DNA from: Patescibacteria group bacterium
GTDB taxonomy: Bacteria > Patescibacteriota > Minisyncoccia > Phycocordibacterales > Phycocordibacteraceae
Length of the DNA stretch: 14,771 nt
Assembly (NCBI GenBank): GCA_004296925.1
Contig: SCVI01000009.1
Span: forward strand, 1 to 14,771
Reading direction: 5' to 3'
This document shows positions 8,416 through 14,398 of the stretch, one piece after another (position 1 is the stretch's first letter; each line of letters starts with the position of its first letter). Made by a program: the position numbers and the translations under genes. The notes beneath the pieces were generated by a model. The model ran no database searches. It had not been told where the DNA came from and saw nothing but the letters and a program-made list of their open reading frames with translations.

Positions 8416-9681
8416 ATGAAGAAAAAGAAGATAAAAAAGGCAGTTGCAAAGAAGGTTGTTAAGAAACGACCAGCAGCTAAAGCGCGTGCATCTGTAAAAA
8501 AGAAGAGTGTTGCCAAGAAGAGTGTGGTTGCAAAGAAAAAGACGGTTAAAAAGGTTGCTAAGCAGAAGGTGGTAAAAGCTATTCCTCAAAAAGTAGTAAG
8601 CAAAAAGAAACGCGAACAACTTGAAACAAAGGCAACAAAACTTATAGCGAAAGGAAAGGAGCGAGGATATGTTACCTACAACGAAATTCTTAAGGAATTT
8701 CCTACAATTGAAGATAACGTGATTTTCCTTGAAGACCTGTACGAACGGCTTTCAACTTCCGGTATCGATATTCTTGAGTCAGGCGGGATGCTCGAAGATG
8801 TACCTGATGAGGTGGTTATGCGAGGCGGGTATCGTGGTGAAGGTTCAGCACATGACTCTATTCAGATGTATCTGCGTGAGATTGGACAATACCCACTTCT
8901 CACTGGGCAAGAGGAGCGCGATTTTGCTAAGCGAATTACTGAAGGAGATGACGAAGCAAAGAATTTACTTGCGCGAGCAAACCTTCGTCTTGTTGTTTCT
9001 ATCGCAAAAAAATATGCGAGCCGTTCATCTGATCTTTCACTTCTAGACTTAATTCAGGAAGGAAACCTAGGTCTCTTTAAGGCAGTTGATAAGTTTGACT
9101 ACGAGAAGGGCTTTAAGTTCTCGACTTACGCAACGTGGTGGATTCGACAGGCTATTACGAGAGCGTTAGCGGACCAATCACGTACTATTCGTATTCCTGT
9201 TCACATGGTGGAAACCATCGCAAAGTATAAACAAATAGTTCGAAGACTTGAACAAGACCTAGGTCGTGACCCAATGCCTGAGGAAATTTCTGCCGAAATG
9301 GGTGTAGATATTGAAAAGGTTTACCAAATTGAGCAAATTAACCAAGAGACACTTTCTCTTGAAGCACCAATAAGTTCTTCTGACGACGACGACGCATCAG
9401 CAAGAGGGGATTTTGTGGCTGATCACTCACTTCCAACCCCTGATCAGGAGACCGCGCATCGTATTCTTGTTGAACAGCTTCATGAAATTTTGAACGACTT
9501 AACTCCAAAAGAACGTAAGATTCTTGCAATGCGACACGGGCTTGAAGATGGCATTTACCATACACTTGAAGAAGTCGGACAGGAGTTTGGTGTAACACGT
9601 GAACGTATTCGCCAAATTGAGGCAAAAGCTTTGGACAAAATTCGTACTCACGGAAAAGCAAAGAAGTTGAGGAGTTACTAA
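8416..9681 (+). CDS. rpoD: RNA polymerase principal sigma factor (sigma-70 family) with lysine-rich N-terminal tail
   Basis: This is the housekeeping sigma factor that directs the polymerase to -10/-35 promoters. Of 421 residues, 1-66 form a tail of Lys, Ala and Val with 28 lysines, 3 arginines and no acidic residue. A region-1.1-like helical segment follows (about 72-120). Region 1.2 contains IQMYLREIG (149-157). Region 2 runs about 185-262 and includes LLDLIQEGNLGLFKAVDKFD and the -10-reading STYATWWIRQAITRA (236-250). Region 3 runs about 263-320, an acidic linker SSDDDD follows (321-326), and region 4 (about 355-415) ends with the -35-binding helix-turn-helix containing FGVTRERIRQIEAKAL. 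Complete regions 1.2-4 identify the primary rather than an alternative sigma. The start lies 26 bases after dnaG without a Shine-Dalgarno. The dnaG-rpoD pairing is ancient and fits co-expression. Its stop overlaps that of the opposing antiporter gene. Confidence 0.97.
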   Translation: MKKKKIKKAVAKKVVKKRPAAKARASVKKKSVAKKSVVAKKKTVKKVAKQKVVKAIPQKVVSKKKREQLETKATKLIAKGKERGYVTYNEILKEFPTIEDNVIFLEDLYERLSTSGIDILESGGMLEDVPDEVVMRGGYRGEGSAHDSIQMYLREIGQYPLLTGQEERDFAKRITEGDDEAKNLLARANLRLVVSIAKKYASRSSDLSLLDLIQEGNLGLFKAVDKFDYEKGFKFSTYATWWIRQAITRALADQSRTIRIPVHMVETIAKYKQIVRRLEQDLGRDPMPEEISAEMGVDIEKVYQIEQINQETLSLEAPISSSDDDDASARGDFVADHSLPTPDQETAHRILVEQLHEILNDLTPKERKILAMRHGLEDGIYHTLEEVGQEFGVTRERIRQIEAKALDKIRTHGKAKKLRSY

Positions 9682-11816
9682 GTTCTTGTAGTGTGAGTTT
9701 TTTTTGGTTCGCTCTTGTAAGAGATTTTTCGTTTTGCCATGTCGTGCTCGTATTGTTCTTTCAGTTTTATGTAGAGCTTTGGAGTAAGAAATCCTCTGTG
9801 ATGCAATTTCTTCAACAATTTTTCTTCAACTCTGTAAGCGCTTCTTAGTGCAAGGGCGCTGTCGAGCTCGTTCACCACTAGAGGGTGTTCTTCTTTTATG
9901 CTCTTCTTTCTTTTGCATGCATCGTCTCTGTAATCTTCATAAAGTTTCTTTGTTCTCTCAATGACAAGAGGTGTAAATGCACCATGATTTTCCGTGAGAG
10001 TATCTATAGCTGTAAGTTCTTTGAGTGCCTTATGTGCAATAATCTCGTGGGTTCTGTAATGTAAATATTGTTCGCGTACCAATTCAGCGGGGCTAATAGG
10101 TGGCAAAAAGGAACGCAATCTACGCGCCATGTTTTCGAATACATCACGGTAATCGTTTGTTTGGTGAGGATCTGGATTAAGATTCCCTTTTTCAGCACTT
10201 TCTTCTTGCAATGTGAGTTTGCCGTAGATGCGTCTGAATACTGATTCGGTCATTTCGTCGAAGGCATATAATTCTTTTAGTACTTCTTTTTCTCTACCAA
10301 TTAAATACATACGGAGTGTTTGCTCAGCAAGTGTATTACTTGGTTCTACGTCGTGAAGTGCGTTGTCAATGAATTCTGACGCATGTTGCGCATGTAGATC
10401 CCTACTGACAGTGTCCGGTACGTACCCTTTGGATGTATAGGTTGCGAGTTTTGAGATGGTGGTTCCATGAATGAGTATTTGAGCTTCGCGATAGGCTGCT
10501 TTCTCGATTGGCGTAAGAAGTCCAACCTTCAGACGGCGCATGACAGGACCTACGAGAGGAGCCTTTATAAATAGTGTCGCAAAAATACACGCAACCGTAA
10601 GTACAAGTAAGAATTCATGAGGTGAGAAGGCAAGAGTCCATCCAGGGATAGTTAGGTCCACTGGCACCAAGAACACCAACATAATGGCAAGTGCCCCACG
10701 AAGCGAGCCCCATGCGAGAACGTGTTGCCATGCAAGCGAAATGCGCTCGTTTGGAGCTGCTATTAGATTGTATGGCGTAAGCGTTATGTAGATAGAGAGT
10801 GCTCTTGCGATGGCGACTATTATGATCGCGGCTATTATTGGAATAATAAGCACTGAAGCGGTTTCAGGGATTCTTGCTACAAATAATCCTACAAGAATGA
10901 AAATGACCGAGTTTGCAAGAAATGCAAAATGACTCCAAAATCTATCAATAAATTCTTCTGCGTGCGGTGTCACTTTGTATCGACCGTAGTTACCCATAAC
11001 TACCGATGCAACTGTGGTAGTAATGATAGGTGAAAGTTGGATAATACTCCAACCTGCATGAGCAAAAATTTCGTTTAAAAATTCAGCTGATAAAAAGCTT
11101 AAGTGTGCAAGCACAATCATAAGTGCTATTGCAATGAATTCGTTTTGCCTAAATTTTCCAATTAGCTGCGCTATTCCGAAACCAAAAATCAGTCCGAATA
11201 ACGCTCCTCCGAGAAGCATAATTAAGAAGGTAACAACTCCGGCGCCGAGTGCCGTGACACTTATTCCTGTATCTATAAGTCCAAGAATGATAATAAATAG
11301 CGCGAGCGCAGTTGCGTCGTTCATTAAGCTTTCTCCTTCAAAAATGAGGGAAAGTCGTCTTGGGGCACCAAACTCTTTAAAAAGCGCGAGAACCGCTACA
11401 GGGTCGGTTGCTGAAATAAGTGCTCCGAAGAGAAGCGTAATGAGGAATGGTACAGGAATATTTAGCCAGCCAAATACAAACCACAAACTCCCTCCTATCA
11501 AAAACGCTGATATGAGGTAGCCTACAATGGCCAGCATCATGATTGGGCGGAACTCTTCCACCACTCGTCGCACATTCATATTGAATCCCGATTCGAATAT
11601 AAGGATAGGTAGGAATATAAAGAAGAGTAGTTCAGGGGTGAGTTGGAACTCTCTTAGGAATTCAAATAGTGGAAGCGCTGAGAGAGGTACTAGTAGAACG
11701 CCAACGAATGTCAAAAGCACTGTGTAGGGAAGTTTGTAACGTATGGAAACAAAATATACAAGACTCGCAATAGCGAGCATGAGAAATAGTGCAAATGCTG
11801 AAGCCACAGTAAGCAT
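9678..11816 (-). CDS. CPA1-family monovalent cation/proton antiporter (NhaP/NHE-type)
   Basis: This integral membrane exchanger probably swaps Na+ (or K+) for protons, for pH and sodium homeostasis. Residues 1-430 hold about 12 hydrophobic segments. Family hallmarks are ATDPVAV (136-142), EGESLMND (160-167) with the Asn166-Asp167 pair expected at the ion site, and the conserved arginine of GSLRGALAI (Arg373). Residues about 431-712 form a long, charged, mostly helical cytosolic tail that ends in a basic stretch (KRKISYKSEPKK). Tails in this family are usually regulatory, but I recognise no named domain such as TrkA-C or a cyclic-nucleotide fold. The ATG is preceded by no Shine-Dalgarno; instead a GC-rich hairpin sits 15 bases upstream in the leader. 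The TAG stop overlaps the rpoD stop. Ion specificity cannot be read from sequence. Confidence 0.9.
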   Translation of the reverse strand: MLTVASAFALFLMLAIASLVYFVSIRYKLPYTVLLTFVGVLLVPLSALPLFEFLREFQLTPELLFFIFLPILIFESGFNMNVRRVVEEFRPIMMLAIVGYLISAFLIGGSLWFVFGWLNIPVPFLITLLFGALISATDPVAVLALFKEFGAPRRLSLIFEGESLMNDATALALFIIILGLIDTGISVTALGAGVVTFLIMLLGGALFGLIFGFGIAQLIGKFRQNEFIAIALMIVLAHLSFLSAEFLNEIFAHAGWSIIQLSPIITTTVASVVMGNYGRYKVTPHAEEFIDRFWSHFAFLANSVIFILVGLFVARIPETASVLIIPIIAAIIIVAIARALSIYITLTPYNLIAAPNERISLAWQHVLAWGSLRGALAIMLVFLVPVDLTIPGWTLAFSPHEFLLVLTVACIFATLFIKAPLVGPVMRRLKVGLLTPIEKAAYREAQILIHGTTISKLATYTSKGYVPDTVSRDLHAQHASEFIDNALHDVEPSNTLAEQTLRMYLIGREKEVLKELYAFDEMTESVFRRIYGKLTLQEESAEKGNLNPDPHQTNDYRDVFENMARRLRSFLPPISPAELVREQYLHYRTHEIIAHKALKELTAIDTLTENHGAFTPLVIERTKKLYEDYRDDACKRKKSIKEEHPLVVNELDSALALRSAYRVEEKLLKKLHHRGFLTPKLYIKLKEQYEHDMAKRKISYKSEPKKTHTTRT
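9698..9729 (+). terminator. Possible weak terminator for the rpo-dnaG-rpoD transcript
   Basis: Just past the rpoD stop there is a run of eight T (9698-9705), then a small CTCTTGTAAGAG palindrome (9712-9723) followed by ATTTTT. Both lie inside the 3' coding end of the opposing antiporter gene, since no intergenic space exists. The stem is only four to five base pairs, so an intrinsic terminator here is weakly supported. No better candidate was seen nearby. Confidence 0.25.
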
Positions 11817-11831
11817 AAGTGTAAAAGGGGA

Positions 11832-11849
11832 GACGCCGTTTCCGGCGTC
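11832..11849 (-). repeat. GC-rich perfect inverted repeat (hairpin with GAAA tetraloop on the - strand)
   Basis: GACGCCG (11832-11838) and CGGCGTC (11843-11849) form a perfect seven-base-pair stem around a four-base loop. Read on the - strand the loop is GAAA, a GNRA-type tetraloop of high stability. Read on the + strand it is UUUC. This favours an RNA structure in the antiporter leader, ending 15 bases before its ATG. The only T-run after the stem on that strand is four bases (CCCCTTTTAC), so a terminator or attenuator role is possible but weak. Its role is unknown. Confidence 0.7.
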
Positions 11850-11897
11850 ATGCGAAGTATCGTACTCCTCTCAAGGATGTGAAGCAAGTGGACTATT

Positions 11898-11934
11898 TAT
11901 AATTCTATACCGCAAAAACACACAAAGGTATACT
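11898..11934 (+). promoter_or_regulatory. Candidate -10 elements for the nuclease gene
   Basis: Two candidate -10 boxes lie upstream of the ATG at 11941. A consensus TATAAT spans 11898-11903 and would give a leader of about 30 bases. A TATACT spans 11929-11934, exactly six bases before the ATG, and would place the first transcribed base on the A of the start codon (leaderless mRNA). Neither has a convincing -35 box at 16-18 bases. The region lies between divergent genes, so a promoter is needed here, but which box is used is not decided by sequence. Confidence 0.4.
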
Positions 11935-11940
11935 GTGGCT

Positions 11941-12768
11941 ATGGCACGCCGTACGAAGACTCCTTTATACCCAATAAAACATTGGAGCCATTCATCTCTA
12001 GTTTCATTTCTTAGAAATCAGCTCGCATGGTACAAGCGTTATGTTGAAAATGTTAGAGATACTCCTTCAACACCCGCAGGTATCATAGGACGATCAGGGC
12101 ATGTAGCGCTCCAACATTTTTACAGCGGGCTTTCAAAAGAAGCTGGTATCGCACTTGGTCTTGAATATTTGAGAAATGTTCCGGATTTTGAAGTTCAATT
12201 TGGTAAAGCAAAAACAAAAAGTGCACAAAAAAAGAAACGAGCATCAATGGAGCGAGACTATCTCCGCGCAGTTTCATACTACTTAGCTCGACCTCCTCGT
12301 CATAAGGTACTAGGTGTAGAAGTCATGGCAACCGCGAGTGTTGAAGGACTTCCTATTCCTTTGAAGGCAATTTCAGATCTTGTGGTTGTTTCTCGTATTG
12401 ACCCTAAAGCGGTAGATATTATCGACCATAAATTTGTTGATTCGTTTAGCAAAAGCGGCGCTCGAAAACCGTTGTTTGTTATTCAAGCAATGTTCAATTA
12501 CTACACAGTACAAACTCTATACGGTAAACCCGTTAAACGTTTTATTGTGTACGAATGCAAGAAAACAAGAAACGCCGATGGGTCGAGTCAGTTAAAAAAG
12601 TACGTACTTAATTTCGATGAATGCGAGGAGGAGTTTGAGGTTTTTCATCGACTTATTAAAGATGCGAGTTTAGAAATTACACGTGAGCGATTGTATCTTC
12701 CAAATCCCTCCGACATGTTTGAGGGGGAGAATTCTTTTGAGGTTTATAAAATGGGTCTTGCTGAATAA
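11941..12768 (+). CDS. Stand-alone PD-(D/E)XK nuclease superfamily protein (RecB/Cas4-like fold)
   Basis: The predicted protein of 275 residues resembles the nuclease domain of RecB, AddB and Cas4, without helicase parts. The N-terminus has the family's typical opening (HSSLVSFLRNQLAWYKRYV, 17-35). The active-site series is visible as His54 in GHVALQHF, Glu127 in GVEVMA, Asp146 in AISDLVV, and Asp162-His163-Lys164 in IIDHK, followed by Gln182 and Tyr187/188 in IQAMFNYY. There are only two cysteines (206, 228), so the four-cysteine iron-sulfur site of Cas4/AddB is absent. A very basic loop (KTKSAQKKKR, 91-100) may contact nucleic acid. The frame is open further upstream, but starting there would run antisense through the antiporter's 5' end and add residues unlike the family; the ATG at 11941 (MARRTKTPLY) is preferred. 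No partner helicase or cas gene is nearby. The substrate is unknown; a repair or DNA-uptake role is inference. Confidence 0.75.
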   Translation: MARRTKTPLYPIKHWSHSSLVSFLRNQLAWYKRYVENVRDTPSTPAGIIGRSGHVALQHFYSGLSKEAGIALGLEYLRNVPDFEVQFGKAKTKSAQKKKRASMERDYLRAVSYYLARPPRHKVLGVEVMATASVEGLPIPLKAISDLVVVSRIDPKAVDIIDHKFVDSFSKSGARKPLFVIQAMFNYYTVQTLYGKPVKRFIVYECKKTRNADGSSQLKKYVLNFDECEEEFEVFHRLIKDASLEITRERLYLPNPSDMFEGENSFEVYKMGLAE

Positions 12769-12796
12769 AAAAACCGCCTTAAAGGGCGGTTTTTTT
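12765..12796. terminator. Bidirectional rho-independent terminator
   Basis: An A-run, CCGCC (12774-12778), the loop TTAAAG and GGCGG (12785-12789) followed by seven T form a symmetrical hairpin flanked by A and T tracts. It works on both strands. It begins at the stop codon of the nuclease gene and also lies just past the end of the opposing DsbA-like gene, so it serves both convergent transcripts. This is the clearest terminator in the window. Confidence 0.93.
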
Positions 12797-12814
12797 ATTC
12801 AAGCGAAATAGTTT

Positions 12815-13507
12815 TTATTTCATAGCTGCGTCGATTGCAGCTTTTATGGTTGCGATAGGTAATGATCCCGAGATTGGAATCTGCGCACCTGTTTTCGTGT
12901 TAATGATTATACTGTACGGAGTACCTTGTCCTCCTGCTGCAATTGCGTCGTTATATTCTGTTTCTACTCGTTTTTGGAACGTGTCTGAATTAACACACGC
13001 ATCAAACTTTGCTTTATCGGCTCCTACACCAACCGCGGTTGAGGTAAGTGCATCGATATCAAACAGGGTATTAATGGGAGCTTGTTTGAATATCGAATCA
13101 ATAAAGTTCCAATATGCATCATTGCCTGCAATTGAGGCTACACACTCAGCACCGAGTGACATTTTTGGTGCATTTGGGTGTAGTTGTTGAAGAGGAAAGT
13201 TACGCATTACCCACGCAACTTTTCCATCATATGAATCAACTACTTGTTTCATTGTCTCGTGAAATTGTTTACAAAATGGACATTCGAGGTCAATATACTC
13301 GACAACAATAATTGGGGCGTTTATATTCCCGCGGATGTGATCAGCTTCAGTCACTTCAGGTACATTCTTTTGTGTCTGTGCATTTTTTGTGGGTGGTGTA
13401 TTGGAAACTGGTGTGCCTACGCGTCCTGTAAAAAAGAGCCCAAGACCGATGAGTGCTCCAGCGATGACTATTGAGATAGGTACAAGAAGATTTTGATTTT
13501 GTTGCAT
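12815..13507 (-). CDS. Membrane-anchored DsbA-like thiol:disulfide oxidoreductase (thioredoxin fold)
   Basis: This 230-residue protein probably makes or rearranges disulfide bonds in exported proteins. A single hydrophobic segment at about residues 8-26 (VPISIVIAGALIGLGLFF region) serves as an uncleaved anchor or signal; a Pro/Thr/Asn-rich linker follows (28-50), putting the catalytic domain outside the membrane. The DsbA/Thioredoxin_4 domain begins near residue 55, with the active-site CPFC at 76-79 inside EYIDLECPFCKQFH and the cis-proline loop GTPYS at 195-199. Two further cysteines (122 in GAECVAS, 171 in FDACVNS) may form a structural disulfide. No lipobox is seen. It is transcribed alone, divergently from uppP, and ends at the shared terminator. 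The re-oxidising partner (DsbB or VKOR type) is not in the window. The exact direction of catalysis, oxidase or isomerase, cannot be read from sequence. Confidence 0.9.
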   Translation of the reverse strand: MQQNQNLLVPISIVIAGALIGLGLFFTGRVGTPVSNTPPTKNAQTQKNVPEVTEADHIRGNINAPIIVVEYIDLECPFCKQFHETMKQVVDSYDGKVAWVMRNFPLQQLHPNAPKMSLGAECVASIAGNDAYWNFIDSIFKQAPINTLFDIDALTSTAVGVGADKAKFDACVNSDTFQKRVETEYNDAIAAGGQGTPYSIIINTKTGAQIPISGSLPIATIKAAIDAAMK

Positions 13508-13510
13508 GAG

Positions 13511-13519
13511 ATTATATAT
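13511..13519 (-). promoter_or_regulatory. Candidate -10 region of the DsbA-like gene
   Basis: On the - strand, overlapping ATATAT and TATAAT hexamers lie 3 to 12 bases before the ATG at 13507. The ATATAT register would place the first transcribed base on or next to the start codon. No Shine-Dalgarno and no convincing -35 box were seen. It is an AT-rich match only, so support is modest. Confidence 0.35.
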
Positions 13520-13565
13520 GTCTGCGTGCTAGGATAACCCAGTAAGGATATCACACGCTATCTCT

Positions 13566-14387
13566 ATGTATGACATTGTTATATACAGTATTTTAGGACT
13601 CATTGAAGGTGTTACTGAGTTTCTTCCTATATCTTCTTCCGGGCATCTAATCGTAGCCCGCTCACTTCTTGGCGTGACTTCCACTCAGGGTCTTGCGGTG
13701 GATGCAGTGTTACAGCTCGGTGCCATTCTTGCGGTGGTCGTTTATTTCTATAAAGATTTAATTTCGCTACTTCAGGCAGGAGCACAACGAATCATTGGAC
13801 GTATTCCGAATCAGGAAGATGAGAGATTATTGCTAGCACTTTTCGTAGGAACAATTCCTGCGCTCGTGCTCGGATTAATGCTTGAAAGCTTCATGGATAC
13901 TGTATTTAGAAATACTCACTTAGTGGCGTACGCACTCATCGCTGGTTCGGTAGTCTTTATTTTTGCTGAATATGCATCAAAAAAATATGCATCAAAAAAA
14001 GGTGTGGAATCTATCGGATTATGGAAGGCTCTTCTTATCGGATTTTTTCAAACAATAGCTCTTGTACCTGGGATGAGTCGCTCTGGTATGACTATTTCTG
14101 GCGGTTTGTTTTTAGGGCTTTCCAGAGAAGCTTCAGCGCGATTCGGATTCCTTCTGTCTATCCCAATTATTACTGGTGCTGGATTGAAGAAATTTATTGA
14201 ATTAGGAACAGGAGGAGAGTTGATCGCAATTGGATTACCACTCGTGGTAGGAAGCGGTGTAGCTTTTGTGAGTGGGTTACTTGCCATACATGCACTGCTC
14301 ACATTTTTACGCTCACATCCGCTCCATGTGTTTACTATATACAGAGTTTTACTTGCTCTCTCGATATTATTTTTCTTGGCACCTTAA
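13566..14387 (+). CDS. uppP: Undecaprenyl-diphosphate phosphatase
   Basis: This membrane enzyme (UppP/BacA family) removes a phosphate from undecaprenyl diphosphate, recycling the lipid carrier for peptidoglycan and other wall polymers; it is also linked to bacitracin resistance. At 273 residues it has the standard length, with about eight hydrophobic segments. The first signature is EGVTEFLPISSSGHL (14-28) with Glu14, Glu18 and His27; the second is PGMSRSG (168-174) with Arg172. These correspond to the catalytic residues known from E. coli. A loop at about 136-145 contains YASKK twice in tandem, from a perfect 15-base duplication. The start is an ATG 58 bases from the divergent DsbA-like gene, without a close Shine-Dalgarno. 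Its presence implies a peptidoglycan-type envelope. It ends 11 bases before the opposing last gene, with no visible terminator. Confidence 0.97.
   Translation: MYDIVIYSILGLIEGVTEFLPISSSGHLIVARSLLGVTSTQGLAVDAVLQLGAILAVVVYFYKDLISLLQAGAQRIIGRIPNQEDERLLLALFVGTIPALVLGLMLESFMDTVFRNTHLVAYALIAGSVVFIFAEYASKKYASKKGVESIGLWKALLIGFFQTIALVPGMSRSGMTISGGLFLGLSREASARFGFLLSIPIITGAGLKKFIELGTGGELIAIGLPLVVGSGVAFVSGLLAIHALLTFLRSHPLHVFTIYRVLLALSILFFLAP
13971..14000 (+). repeat. Perfect 15-bp in-frame tandem duplication in uppP
   Basis: The unit TATGCATCAAAAAAA occurs twice with no mismatch (13971-13985 and 13986-14000). It is in frame and encodes YASKK twice, in a hydrophilic loop between membrane segments. Identity at every base, including third codon positions, indicates a recent slippage or duplication event, or an assembly artefact. 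Confidence 0.95.
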
Positions 14388-14398
14388 TTGCACAAAGT

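Noticed and set aside
11817..11851. A short upstream frame (ATG at 11851, - strand) in the antiporter leader as a leader peptide
   Set aside because: The AGGAG upstream is about 13 bases away, the frame runs out of phase deep into the antiporter, and nothing in its product suggests a regulatory leader.
11743..11940. An N-terminal extension of the nuclease gene to 11743
   Set aside because: The extra 66 codons run antisense through the antiporter's 5' coding end, and their product is not like a nuclease N-terminus. The ATG at 11941 begins a sequence with the expected family opening.
13524..13558. GCGTG / CACGC inverted arms between the DsbA-like gene and uppP as an operator
   Set aside because: The arms are only five bases and 25 bases apart, which is expected by chance. 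The AGGATA pair between them is equally weak.
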